Notes: generated by a model from the sequence alone, not told the origin. Positions 1 through 8,440 are shown, counted from the stretch's first letter. The stretch is DNA of 60,315 nt from JAUIBE01 sp035267185 (GCA_035267185.1 DATFLY010000063.1:1-60315); one strand, 5' to 3'. Made by a program: numbers and translations.

Positions 1-68
1 GCTTCACGACCAAATTCGCTCCCGGCGAATTTGTCAAACCCTCTGCTCGGGCTCGAACCCCTGCACTA
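1..68 (-). repeat. tRNA-associated repeat, copy 1
   Basis: Downstream (minus strand) of the tRNA-Ser terminator. Positions 11-19 and 25-33 form a 9-bp stem closing a 5-nt loop that reads CGGGA on the minus strand. The same stem-loop with two compensatory base-pair changes recurs at 318-340. The flank at 34-60 contains T-arm-like sequence (GGTTCGAGCCC on the minus strand). No gene is seen here; the element is cut by the window edge. Confidence 0.5.
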
Positions 69-71
69 GAT

Positions 72-102
72 AAAAAAATACCCGCGCAAGGCGGGTATTT
101 TT
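72..102 (-). terminator. Rho-independent terminator of tRNA-Ser
   Basis: An 11-bp perfect stem (75-85 with 91-101) around a 5-nt loop, followed on the minus strand by a run of seven T. It begins a few bases after the tRNA-Ser 3' end, so it most likely ends the tRNA transcript. Confidence 0.85.
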
Positions 103-107
103 ATATC

Positions 108-199
<92 letters not shown>

Positions 200-203
200 A
201 CAC

Positions 204-340
204 ATAAACCAATTTTTATACTAACCGCAGTCCGAATCGAACTCAGTCGGTCGGGATTACTCCGGGCTTCCTGCCCTTCGCCCTGCGGGCCGTCTCAGCG
301 ACAAGCGCTTCGACGTTCAAATTTGTTCCCGACAAATTTG
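204..340 (-). repeat. tRNA-associated repeat, copy 2
   Basis: Lies between the truncated tRNA-Ser copy and the intact tRNA-Ser. It opens on the minus strand, directly after the T-loop-like GGTTCGA, with a 9-bp stem (318-326 with 332-340) around the loop CGGGA. A second small hairpin, GGGC-AGGAA-GCCC, follows near 274-286. The apparent reading frame across 243-476 is a translation of this repeat plus the tRNA copy and is not a credible gene. Confidence 0.5.
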
Positions 341-414
341 TCGAACCCTCGGTACGGTTTAACCCGTACACACGCTTTCCAAGCGAGCCCGTTCGACCGC
401 TCCGGCACCTCTCC
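341..414 (-). pseudogene. truncated tRNA-Ser(GGA) copy
   Basis: Positions 341-417 are identical over 77 bp to 126-202, the 5' part of tRNA-Ser plus three bases before it. The copy carries the acceptor 5' strand, D arm, anticodon arm with GGA and the variable arm, but stops inside the T-loop (GGTTCGA). There it runs into the repeat instead of the T-stem and acceptor 3' strand. Without a 3' half it cannot fold as a tRNA. Confidence 0.85.
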
Positions 415-526
415 ACATATTGAATTAATCCGGGGCGGGCAATTCTAATCGCTGCTATATCCGTTGGCAATCTCATTGCCGATTATAATGAGCAACTGTT
501 CGTTTATGTGCCGATTGTTTTTGCTG

Positions 527-1726
527 ATGAAAAACTCCTACAGACTGTTAATAGTCACTTTGTTGACCGCTTTTCTCCTGAACGCCTGCGATTCGAAATC
601 AGAGCAGGCGCCCACGGTTGAGGTTGGTAAGACATATCGATTTGCAACCTTCAATATCGCCATGGGGCTTGAGAATTATGGCGATATGGCTGCAGCGCTG
701 ACATCTGGTGAAGATTCGCGCCTTCTGGATCTGGCGAAAGTTCTGCAGATCGTGCGTCCTGAGGTGGTGTTACTGGCCGAGTTTGACTATGACCCGGCAG
801 TTGATGCTGCTGAACTTCTGAATTCAAATTATCTTCAGAATGCTGATGAAGGCCTGCAACCCATTTCCTACGCATACAGCTTTCGACCTACGGTCAATAC
901 AGGCGCAGGCAGCGGCCTGGACATTGATCAGAACGGCAAGCTGGGAGATCCGGGTGATGCCTGGGGCTTCGGCCGCTTTCCTGGCCAGTACGGAATGCTG
1001 ATCCTTTCGATGCATCCCATTGATGTCACTTCGGTGCGGAGTTTTCAGTCATTGCTTTGGAAGGACTTGCCGGATGCGCATCGCCCTGTTGATGAAGGCG
1101 GCCAATCCCATTATCCCGATGAAATATGGAATGCTCTGCGGCTCAGTTCCAAGAATCATGTCGATCTTCCCATCGACCTGGATGGAAAGACAGTCCACTT
1201 CCTGGTCTCTCACCCGACTCCGCCTGTATTTGATGGCCCGGAAGACCGCAACGGCAAGCGTAACCATGACGAGATTGCCTTGTGGTCTCATTTCATTTCA
1301 CAGGATGCAAAGCCCTGGATGATTGATGACATCGGTCAGGCTGGTGGCCTGGCCCAGGGTGCTGATTTCATCATCGCCGGCGATCTCAATGCCGATCCGG
1401 TGGATGGCGATGCCAACCCTGGTGCGATTGACCTGCTTCTGAAAAATGAGAGGGTCGACTCCAGCTGTATTCCCACCAGTCGGGGTGGTGCTGAAGCAAC
1501 CGAAACGCAGGCGGGGATCAACCTGCAACACGACGGGAATCCGGCACAAGATACTTCTGACTTCAATGATGAAACCGTGGGCAATTACCGGCTCGATTAT
1601 GTGTTGCCTTCCAGCAATCTGAATGTCGAGGGATGTGGTGTATTCTGGCCGGCTTCAGATGAACCACACCATGGCCTGACAGATTTTTCTGATCACCGAC
1701 TGGTTTGGCTGGACATCGCCCGGTGA
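527..1726 (+). CDS. endonuclease/exonuclease/phosphatase family lipoprotein
   Basis: A 399-residue protein of the metal-dependent exonuclease III/DNase I-like phosphodiesterase fold. Signature segments in order are FNIAMGLENY, VVLLAEFD (metal-binding Glu), a His in VSHPTPP, FIIAGDLNAD (metal-binding Asp and Asn) and the C-terminal SDHRLV (catalytic Asp-His). The start at 527 is chosen because it gives a hydrophobic signal peptide ending in LLNAC, a lipobox; upstream ATG codons at 464, 488 and 506 only add a non-conserved extension. It is probably a membrane-anchored periplasmic phosphoesterase. The substrate (nucleic acid, phospholipid or other phosphodiester) cannot be told. The next gene begins 2 bp after its stop, so the two are probably cotranscribed. 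Confidence 0.85.
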   Translation: MKNSYRLLIVTLLTAFLLNACDSKSEQAPTVEVGKTYRFATFNIAMGLENYGDMAAALTSGEDSRLLDLAKVLQIVRPEVVLLAEFDYDPAVDAAELLNSNYLQNADEGLQPISYAYSFRPTVNTGAGSGLDIDQNGKLGDPGDAWGFGRFPGQYGMLILSMHPIDVTSVRSFQSLLWKDLPDAHRPVDEGGQSHYPDEIWNALRLSSKNHVDLPIDLDGKTVHFLVSHPTPPVFDGPEDRNGKRNHDEIALWSHFISQDAKPWMIDDIGQAGGLAQGADFIIAGDLNADPVDGDANPGAIDLLLKNERVDSSCIPTSRGGAEATETQAGINLQHDGNPAQDTSDFNDETVGNYRLDYVLPSSNLNVEGCGVFWPASDEPHHGLTDFSDHRLVWLDIAR

Positions 1727-1728
1727 AC

Positions 1729-2166
1729 ATGGAAAACCAACCCGGTGCAGTTGATGAACTAACCTCGCTGTATCGTGAAACCATCGTCAAACATGCGGTG
1801 ACGCCAGTTGGGTTCGAAGCTGAAATTGTTGCCACGCACCAGCATGAACTTTATAACCCGCTGTGTGGGGACCGTATCGAGATGCTTCTTGATGTCAGCG
1901 GTGATGAAATTAACGCGATTGCCTTTCGCGGCGAGGCCTGCGCCATTTGCATGGCTTCGGCATCGCTGATGTGTGAACACCATGCACCAGGGCCAGTATC
2001 TGAACTGGAGGATGCACACACCTGGCTGGAAAGCGAATTGAAGGGCGATGCGACCGACCGAGAGATTGGCGGGCTTCGCCCATTGCTGGGTGTCAAAGCC
2101 TACCCCAGCAGGGTGAAATGCGCCCTGCTCCCCTGGGAAGCGGCGCGGAAAGCGCTGGGTACGTGA
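1729..2166 (+). CDS. SufU/IscU-like Fe-S scaffold family protein
   Basis: A 145-residue protein of the NifU N-terminal/SufU family, which carries sulfur or Fe-S clusters. Three cysteine segments are visible: NPLCGD, GEACAICMASAS and RVKCALLPW. The insertion between the second and third segments and the overall length match SufU rather than IscU. The ATG at 1729 follows the previous stop by 2 bp; an in-frame GTG at 1723 is an alternative. No sufS, sufB, sufD or isc gene lies in the window, so its cysteine desulfurase partner must be elsewhere. In the family, SufU acts mainly as a zinc-dependent sulfurtransferase; that role here is inference. Confidence 0.8.
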   Translation: MENQPGAVDELTSLYRETIVKHAVTPVGFEAEIVATHQHELYNPLCGDRIEMLLDVSGDEINAIAFRGEACAICMASASLMCEHHAPGPVSELEDAHTWLESELKGDATDREIGGLRPLLGVKAYPSRVKCALLPWEAARKALGT

Positions 2167-2170
2167 TTAT

Positions 2171-2367
2171 TCGCGGCCAGAGTCCGCTCCTGCAGGTGCC
2201 AGATTGAATCGGGGTGAACAGGCCGGTGAAGCTAGCACCTGAATAGATTGGGGTGAAGAAGCCGGTGAAGCCGGTGCTGGACCGGGTCGCGGCCAGAGTC
2301 CGCTCCTGCAGGTGCCAGATTGGCGGCGTGGTTTGTTTTGGTTGTAGGAGCGGACTCTGGCCGCGAC
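2171..2367. repeat. REP-type palindromic repeat cluster
   Basis: This intergenic space between the SufU-like gene and uvrB holds a 36-bp exact direct repeat (2171-2206 and 2287-2322). An inverted copy of its core lies at 2344-2367, starting GTAGGAGCGG and ending CCGCGAC. Between the direct copies are short tandem GGGGTGAA / GCCGGTGAAG units. A GTAG head followed by a GC-rich palindrome is the hallmark of REP elements mobilised by RAYT transposases; no RAYT gene is in the window. Confidence 0.8.
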
Positions 2368-2377
2368 CCGGAAAGAA

Positions 2378-4441
2378 TCAAACCGTGCCAGGCTTCTTCA
2401 GCACCTTTTCCTTGGCCTTCCGAATCCGGTCTCGCATCGCTGCGGCTTCCTCGAACTCAAGATTTTCAGCATGTTTGTACATCTGTTTTTCAAGCTCAGC
2501 CACCACATCCGCCAGGTTGGAAGCATTGATATCACGATAATCGACACCTGACTCCGCGATCTTGCGACGTTCCCTGCTTTTGAGTCTGGTCGACCTGGAT
2601 GAGTCGTAGGCGCCTTCCATGACATCAGCAATTCGTTTCTGAATGGTCTTTGGGGTAATGCCGTGTTCCTTGTTGAAGTCAATCTGCTTGTTTCGACGCC
2701 TGTCAGTCTCGGCAATCGCCCGCTCCATCGAGCCGGTGATTCTGTCTGCATAAAGGATTGCCTTGCCACGAACATTTCGCGCGGCACGGCCAATGGTCTG
2801 GATCAGGGAAGAATCCGAGCGCAGGAAACCTTCGCGGTCAGCATCCAGTATGGCAACAAGAGAAACTTCAGGCATATCAAGGCCTTCTCTGAGCAAATTA
2901 ATGCCAACTAATACATCGAATTCACCCAGTCTCAGGTCTCGAATAATCTCCACGCGTTCAACGGTATCGATGTCCGAGTGCAGGTAGCGCACCCTGATTC
3001 CATGATCAGCCAGGTATTCGGTCAGGTTCTCAGCCATGCGCTTGGTCAACGTGGTCACCAGCACCCGGTCACCCTGCTCGGTACGCTTGTTGACCTCTGA
3101 TAGCAGATCATCGACCTGACCGGTAACCGGCCGTATTTCCACTTCGGGATCGATCAGGCCGGTTGGCCTCACGACCTGCTCAACCACCTGACCCGAACGG
3201 TCGAGCTCGTATGGGCGAGGTGTTGCCGATACGAAAATGGTTTGCGGTGCACGCGCCTCCCACTCTTCAAACTTGAGCGGACGATTGTCCAAAGCTGAAG
3301 GCAACCGGAATCCGTAGGTCACCAGGTTTTCTTTGCGAGAGCGATCACCCTTATACATTGCGCCCAGCTGGGGCACCATCACGTGGCTCTCATCCAGTAC
3401 CAGCAAAGATCCTTCCGGCAGATAGTCGTATAGCGTTGGTGGTGCTTCACCCGCCCCTCGCCCCGTCAGGTGCCTTGAGTAGTTCTCAATGCCGTTGCAG
3501 TAACCCAGCTCCAGCATCATCTCGATATCAAAGCGGGTGCGTTGCTCAAGCCGTTGCAGCTCCACCAGCTTGTTTTGTTCACGCAGTGTTTCCAGTCGTG
3601 ATTTCAGTTCGGTGGAGATCGAGTCCACGGCATCAAGCACCACTTGTCGTGGCGTGACGTAATGCGACTTGGGGTAAACCGTGATTCTCGGAACCTTGCC
3701 AAAAATCTCACCGGTGAGCGGATCAAGAATACTGATGCTTTCGACTTCCTGGTCGAACAGTTCAACGCGCAGCGCCTGGGCTTCCTCATCACCCGGAAAA
3801 ATATCAATGATGTCGCCACGAACCCGGTATGTCCCACGACGCAGTTCCATGTCGTTGCGGCTGTACTGCATTTCAGCCAGCCGCCTCAGAATGGCACGTT
3901 GATCAATCTGCTCACCACGCGACAGGTGCAGCACCATGCTCAGGTATTGCGATGGATCACCCAGGCCATAAATGGCAGAAACCGTGGCGACGATAATGGT
4001 GTCTTTTCGCTCCAGCAGAGCCTTGGTGGCTGACAATCGCATCTGTTCGATGTGCTCATTGATCGAGGCATCCTTTTCGATATAGGTATCGCTGGCCGGT
4101 ACGTAAGCCTCGGGCTGGTAGTAGTCGTAATAGGAAACGAAATACTCCACCGCGTTTTCGGGAAAGAACTCGCGAAACTCGCCGTAAAGCTGGGCAGCCA
4201 GGGTCTTGTTGGGCGCCATCACCAGCGTCGGGCGCTGAATGTGTTCAATCACATTCGCGATGGCGAATGTTTTGCCAGAACCTGTGACGCCCAGCAGTGT
4301 CTGTTGTGCCAGCCCGGATTCAATACCATCGATCAGCCCTGCTATTGCTTCTTCCTGGTCACCTGCAGGCTTAAAGTCGGAGTGCAGCCTGAAACGCCTG
4401 GGTTGCTCCATGGTGGTCTGGCTTTCAATTTCCTGCAGCAT
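2378..4441 (-). CDS. uvrB: UvrABC excinuclease subunit B
   Basis: Full-length UvrB (687 residues), the damage-verifying helicase of nucleotide excision repair, loaded by UvrA before UvrC cuts. Walker A GVTGSGKT sits near residues 51-58, and the DNA-inserting beta-hairpin region contains YYDYYQPEAYVP near 105-120. LDESH supplies the helicase motif II. Motifs V/VI appear as GINLLREGLDMPE and QTIGRAARN. A C-terminal UVR domain near 640-675 contacts UvrC. The ATG at 4441 is kept; a second ATG at 4411 (MEQPRRF) matches the usual N-terminus equally well. The gene is divergent from the aminotransferase on its right, and uvrA and uvrC are not present. Confidence 0.97.
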   Translation of the reverse strand: MLQEIESQTTMEQPRRFRLHSDFKPAGDQEEAIAGLIDGIESGLAQQTLLGVTGSGKTFAIANVIEHIQRPTLVMAPNKTLAAQLYGEFREFFPENAVEYFVSYYDYYQPEAYVPASDTYIEKDASINEHIEQMRLSATKALLERKDTIIVATVSAIYGLGDPSQYLSMVLHLSRGEQIDQRAILRRLAEMQYSRNDMELRRGTYRVRGDIIDIFPGDEEAQALRVELFDQEVESISILDPLTGEIFGKVPRITVYPKSHYVTPRQVVLDAVDSISTELKSRLETLREQNKLVELQRLEQRTRFDIEMMLELGYCNGIENYSRHLTGRGAGEAPPTLYDYLPEGSLLVLDESHVMVPQLGAMYKGDRSRKENLVTYGFRLPSALDNRPLKFEEWEARAPQTIFVSATPRPYELDRSGQVVEQVVRPTGLIDPEVEIRPVTGQVDDLLSEVNKRTEQGDRVLVTTLTKRMAENLTEYLADHGIRVRYLHSDIDTVERVEIIRDLRLGEFDVLVGINLLREGLDMPEVSLVAILDADREGFLRSDSSLIQTIGRAARNVRGKAILYADRITGSMERAIAETDRRRNKQIDFNKEHGITPKTIQKRIADVMEGAYDSSRSTRLKSRERRKIAESGVDYRDINASNLADVVAELEKQMYKHAENLEFEEAAAMRDRIRKAKEKVLKKPGTV

Positions 4442-4545
4442 TTTGCCCTGCCCTGCAAATGATCTGGCTTATGGTGGTAATGAACAGGCCATTATATGAT
4501 TTGCACTGGCATCGTTGCCAAAAACATTCCGGGAGCATTACTTTC

Positions 4546-5733
4546 GTGTCCAGAGTCTCGCGTCGCGTTGACAGCATCAAGCCTTCAGCCACCATCACTG
4601 TCAGCGCCAAGGCCATGGATCTCAAGGCTGCTGGCAAAGATATTGTTTCACTGGGCTTTGGTGAGCCGGATTTCGATACGCCTGATCACATCAAGCAGGC
4701 CGCCAAAGCCGCAATTGACAACGGCCAGACCAAGTACACCCAGGTTGACGGCACCCCTGAGCTGAAAGCCGCGATCATCAGTAAACTCAAGCGCGACAAT
4801 GACCTGGAGTTTGAACCTTCTCAGGTGCTTGTCTCCAACGGCGCCAAGCAGAGTCTCTATAACCTGTTGATTGCCATGCTGAACGATGGCGACGAGGTAA
4901 TCGTTCCCGCACCCTACTGGGTGTCCTACCCGGATATGGTCAAGCTGGCCGGGGCAGATCCGGTCGTGATTCATGCCACGGCGCAAAATGACTACAAGGT
5001 TTCACCACGCGAATTGGCCGGAGCTCTCAATCGCAACACCAGCATGCTGATCCTTAACTCACCATCGAATCCAACCGGTAAAGTGTATTCGGCAGAGGAA
5101 TACCGCCAACTCGGAGATGTGCTCGAGGAATACCCGAATGTCCTGGTGGCCTGTGACGATATTTATGAACACATTTACTGGGGCGACGGACCGTTCAGGA
5201 CTTTCCTGAATGCCTGTCCTGAGATGACAGATCGAACCATCGTGATCAATGGCGTTTCAAAGGCCTATGCCATGACGGGTTGGCGAATCGGCTATGCCGC
5301 AGGTCCTGAAGACCTGATTCGTGCGATGAAAAAAGTCCAGGGCCAGACCACATCCTGTGCCGGATCAGTCTCCCAGGCTGCAGCGACCGCGGCTTTGAAC
5401 GGATCACAGGATTGCGTAGGACAGATGCGCGATGAGTACCAGGCCCGTTATCAGTACATTTGCGAGGCCCTGAACGAAATACCCGGGGTGCATTGCCCGG
5501 ATGCTGACGGCGCCTTTTATGCATTTCCAACTTTTGAAAAAGTTATCGAGGCCAATCCGAACCTGTCCAATGATGTCGACCTCGCCAACTGGCTATTGGA
5601 ACAAGCCGGCGTATCAACAGTGCCCGGCTCGGCATTCGGTGCGCCCGGACATTTGCGATTGTCATTTGCGGCCAGCCTGGAATACCTTGAGGATGCGATT
5701 TCGAGAATCCGTAAAGCGATCGAAACAGCCTGA
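4546..5733 (+). CDS. aspC: pyridoxal phosphate aspartate aminotransferase (class I)
   Basis: A 395-residue fold-type I aminotransferase that moves the amino group between aspartate and 2-oxoglutarate. The N-terminal SRRVDSIKPSATITVSAKA and GFGEPDFDTP are typical of the subgroup Ib aspartate aminotransferases. The PLP lysine lies in VSKAYAMTGWRIGY, NSPSNPTG carries the cofactor-contacting Asn, and the substrate-carboxylate Arg is in HLRLSFA. The GTG at 4546 is preferred: GGGAG lies about 11 bases upstream and the protein then starts as family members do; the ATG at 4459 would add 29 unmatched residues. Aspartate/prephenate dual specificity as in some relatives is possible. The gene symbol is by function, not orthology to E. 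coli aspC. Confidence 0.85.
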   Translation: MSRVSRRVDSIKPSATITVSAKAMDLKAAGKDIVSLGFGEPDFDTPDHIKQAAKAAIDNGQTKYTQVDGTPELKAAIISKLKRDNDLEFEPSQVLVSNGAKQSLYNLLIAMLNDGDEVIVPAPYWVSYPDMVKLAGADPVVIHATAQNDYKVSPRELAGALNRNTSMLILNSPSNPTGKVYSAEEYRQLGDVLEEYPNVLVACDDIYEHIYWGDGPFRTFLNACPEMTDRTIVINGVSKAYAMTGWRIGYAAGPEDLIRAMKKVQGQTTSCAGSVSQAAATAALNGSQDCVGQMRDEYQARYQYICEALNEIPGVHCPDADGAFYAFPTFEKVIEANPNLSNDVDLANWLLEQAGVSTVPGSAFGAPGHLRLSFAASLEYLEDAISRIRKAIETA

Positions 5734-5815
5734 ATCCATTCGGGGTGTTTTACCTACGCATCAGCTAGCCACTTACCTCTTACGCGACAGAGCTCATTGG
5801 CAACAGACTACCTGC

Positions 5816-6376
5816 ATGAGCTCATCTATCAAAACGGTAACGGGTGGGGAGTTGCCGGGATTTACGTTACTCGAGCTGGTGATCACGCTGGTTGTGCTGA
5901 CCATCCTGCTGCTGATTGCTGTTCCGACCTTCGATCACTGGCAAGCCAGGCAGGACATGAATGCCAGCCTGCATGCCTTGCACCAGGATTTACTCACTGC
6001 CCGCAGCCACGCCATCATGCTTGGAGCGCATGTCGTGGCTTGCCCGGGCGATGTCTCGTCGGGGTGTTCCGGAGACAGTGACTGGACCATAGGCTGGCTG
6101 GTCTTCCAGGACATAGATGGCAACCGGCAGGCCGGGCCAACCGAGCCGCTGATCCGCCAGTCGCCGCCACGAGAGCGTATGAAAATCACGAGTTCAGGCT
6201 TTCGTACCAGCTTTCGCTTTTACGCAAACGGCACAGCGCCGGGCAGCAATGGCAGCATCTGGCTTTGTGGCAGGCGTGGGCCCCAAAACGCACAACGACT
6301 GGTGGTTTCCAACGTGGGAAGAATCAGGCGGGAGGACTTTGACGGGCTGGAACCTGAGGATTGTCCATCAGGCTGA
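5816..6376 (+). CDS. GspH/FimT-type pseudopilin
   Basis: A 186-residue minor pilin of the type IV pilus or type II secretion class. A short basic leader ends at the prepilin peptidase site G|FTLLELVITL, with Glu at mature position 5, followed by a roughly 20-residue hydrophobic helix ending LIAVPTF. The globular part has ARSHAIMLGAHVVAC, an internal pair of cysteines (VVACPGDVSSGC) and a later pair (WLCGRRG, EDCPSG), as in FimT/GspH proteins. The ATG at 5816 gives the shortest, typical leader; the frame stays open further upstream inside the aminotransferase gene. No other pilus gene adjoins it, so it stands alone like many fimT genes. Confidence 0.85.
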   Translation: MSSSIKTVTGGELPGFTLLELVITLVVLTILLLIAVPTFDHWQARQDMNASLHALHQDLLTARSHAIMLGAHVVACPGDVSSGCSGDSDWTIGWLVFQDIDGNRQAGPTEPLIRQSPPRERMKITSSGFRTSFRFYANGTAPGSNGSIWLCGRRGPQNAQRLVVSNVGRIRREDFDGLEPEDCPSG

Positions 6377-6495
6377 AGATTATGGCTTGACTCACCTGGT
6401 CAAAGCACCGACAATACCGCGCCTCAAATTCCTACATCGCACCAGCAATGTTTCTGCTCAGGGTGTAGAATTTCAGAGCGAAAGATTTCAGATAT

Positions 6496-6572
6496 TCCCC
6501 GGTAGCTCAGCTGGTTAGAGCGGGTGACTGTTAATCACTAGGTCGTTGGTTCGAATCCGACCCGGGGAGCCA
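6496..6572 (+). tRNA. tRNA-Asn (anticodon GTT)
   Basis: A 77-nt cloverleaf. Acceptor TCCCCGG pairs with CCGGGGA, followed by G and an encoded CCA. The anticodon loop CTGTTAA carries GTT for asparagine, and the T-arm is TTGGTTCGAATCCGA. A terminator hairpin follows. Confidence 0.96.
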
Positions 6573-6580
6573 AACACTTC

Positions 6581-6612
6581 AAAGGCTTGCGAGAGATCGC
6601 AGGCCTTTTTCA
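6581..6612 (+). terminator. Rho-independent terminator of tRNA-Asn
   Basis: AAAGGCTTGCGA and TCGCAGGCCTTT pair (one G-T pair) around the short loop GAGA, followed by a T run. It starts nine bases after the tRNA 3' end. Confidence 0.8.
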
Positions 6613-6679
6613 ATTCAATTGATTGGATTAGATAAATCCCAGTGACCAGGTGCACCGATTCCTGCGCCTCAGGTGCAAA

Positions 6680-7522
6680 CTACTCTTCGCATTGTGTCCT
6701 GATTCTGGACATTTCGATTTCACTTCCGGACCGGATCATCTCTTTGCCGGCATTGTCGATCTTGACCCTGAAAGTGGGGACACTTTCAGTTGACCAACAC
6801 TTTCCTCTCGAGTCCACAGTCTGTTCAAAAACACTGGCTGAAGTATTCATGAGGATAACTTCCGCAACACAGGTTTTGATGCGTTTTTCACTTTGAGGAC
6901 GGGGGTTTTCATGTGGGTAGACATCGCAGAGCAGATGCAGATTGAACTCGATATCAAGTTTTTCAGGATCCAGCTCAGGATGCTTATCCAGGGCCGCAAT
7001 AAATGCCTGGTCCAGAATTTCATTCGGATTGACTGAAAACGCCTCATCCAATCCGGTCACTGGTTCCATCAGTGTCGCCATTTGAGTAATCACTTCTTCT
7101 GAACACTCAACAGCATTTGGCTGGATCTCCCGGCTGCGATAGGGCTTAACCGTGGCATTTCCATTATTGAGGATCCTGACTTCTGCCCAACCCGGAGGAT
7201 CGGATTCCAGGCATCCTCCCTTTCCATCATGCTGGAATGAGACCTGGCTTGTTTGATTGAGGTCATAAACCACCGACGCCTCGCAAGGCCTGAACTCCTC
7301 GTCCAGCAGAAGGTTTCGCTTCTTGGGCTGGGCAGGCTCGCAATAAACATAGATGTCGTTTGCCAATGGAACAGTTCCCGCTTTCAGCTCCGGAAACTTC
7401 TGCTCAAGCGCCCTGTTCGCAATATCAAGCAAGCGGTAAGGATCCACATCAAACGTGGGTGCTGCCCATGCAGAAACCGGCAACATCAGAATCAGAACAA
7501 TTGCTTTCTTGGGAAAATACAT
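6680..7522 (-). CDS. secreted protein of unknown function with two cysteine repeat units
   Basis: A 280-residue protein I do not recognise. A signal peptide of about 20 residues (hydrophobic core AIVLILMLPVSA, likely cleavage after AWA) points to the periplasm or outside. The mature part is a tandem duplication. Unit 1 (about 26-140) and unit 2 (about 163-278) share an (L)LD-(6)-AL(E/D)(K/Q) motif followed by PEL. They also share the cysteine pattern: YCEP/LCDV, RPCEASVV/KTCVAEVI, GGCLES/GKCWST and a final C near the end of each unit. This suggests two similar domains, perhaps each with two disulfides. An AAGGG ribosome site precedes the ATG at 7522. The next gene downstream on this strand is uvrB, more than 2 kb away. 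Confidence 0.7.
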   Translation of the reverse strand: MYFPKKAIVLILMLPVSAWAAPTFDVDPYRLLDIANRALEQKFPELKAGTVPLANDIYVYCEPAQPKKRNLLLDEEFRPCEASVVYDLNQTSQVSFQHDGKGGCLESDPPGWAEVRILNNGNATVKPYRSREIQPNAVECSEEVITQMATLMEPVTGLDEAFSVNPNEILDQAFIAALDKHPELDPEKLDIEFNLHLLCDVYPHENPRPQSEKRIKTCVAEVILMNTSASVFEQTVDSRGKCWSTESVPTFRVKIDNAGKEMIRSGSEIEMSRIRTQCEE

Positions 7523-7590
7523 CGCGCCCTTTACTCACCGAGGTTGTAAACCACCATTCTAGTCGACCATCAGGCCCCATGTCCGTTCAA

Positions 7591-8295
7591 TCAGATGCAC
7601 CAGGTGGAGTTCGCAATGCTTGAAGCACAATGTTCATCGTAGATCCTGGCTCCAACTGTCAGGATTTCCTCGGCCCTGAACGGCGATGCCCCAAATTGGT
7701 GCTCCTCGTAGGAGGAAAAAATCTCGTCAAGCGTAGCCTGGAGTCCAAACTGTCCATTGGAGCAAAGTTCGGCTGCAACCAGGTAAGCCACCCCGAGCCT
7801 GTTTTTACCCGGTGTAAAGTATCGGGACTGCAAATAGCTGTACCCGAATGCCAGCATTCCAAGCGGGTGGCCCTCATCCAGGTTTTGCATGGTAAATTCA
7901 AGCGCTGCGGCCTGATACACCACCATTTCGTCCGTGCTCATCTGGATACTGGTTGTTTCTCTCGGCGCCCACATGGCATAAAGAAATCTGGCAAATTGAT
8001 CACCATTTGAGGCCCTTTCGTATAGATCGCTGGCCCAGATTCGATCGCGCAGGTCTGAAAGTCCGCGACACTTGCCAAGCAACATGACTTTTAGTTGGAT
8101 TGCACTTTCCATTCGGCCATCCGTTTGCCAGCTTTCATCCATGGTGCCAAACATTGTCTGAATATTTTCAATCTGGTGAGACAGCTCAAGATCATTCGTG
8201 GGCGCACGACGACACTGTCCCAGCATCTGTTGGGCAGCCACTGCTTGTGCCAGGTCTTCACTCTCCAGTAGCGAACTGATGATTTCAGTCGCCAA
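7591..8295 (-). CDS. hypothetical protein, possibly lacking its 5' end
   Basis: A soluble-looking protein of at least 234 residues, family not recognised; helical with scattered cysteines and ending STWCI. The first usable start is TTG at 8295 with no clear ribosome site. The frame stays open upstream to a stop at 8428-8430 and encodes a plausible low-complexity linker (AGSDSESERLF, KPRPDDEPERDP), but it contains no ATG or GTG. A real protein of this kind would be expected to have a signal or membrane segment in front of that linker. The gene may therefore have lost its 5' end or use a rare start such as the CTG at 8391. It follows the broken DoxX gene on the same strand. Confidence 0.45.
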   Translation of the reverse strand: MATEIISSLLESEDLAQAVAAQQMLGQCRRAPTNDLELSHQIENIQTMFGTMDESWQTDGRMESAIQLKVMLLGKCRGLSDLRDRIWASDLYERASNGDQFARFLYAMWAPRETTSIQMSTDEMVVYQAAALEFTMQNLDEGHPLGMLAFGYSYLQSRYFTPGKNRLGVAYLVAAELCSNGQFGLQATLDEIFSSYEEHQFGASPFRAEEILTVGARIYDEHCASSIANSTWCI

Positions 8296-8440
8296 TGGAT
8301 CTCTTTCCGGTTCGTCGTCAGGCCTGGGTTTGCCGGCCTGCGAATCACCAGGCGTGAATAGTCGTTCGCTTTCCGAATCGGATCCTGCCAGTCCCGTTGT
8401 GGCTCGCGAACTGCCTGAAAAGGCAGGTTAACGAAGGCCT

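Noticed and set aside
243..476. Minus-strand 77-residue frame across the truncated tRNA
   Set aside because: It is a translation of the tRNA copy and the hairpin repeat, with no ribosome site and no protein-like character.
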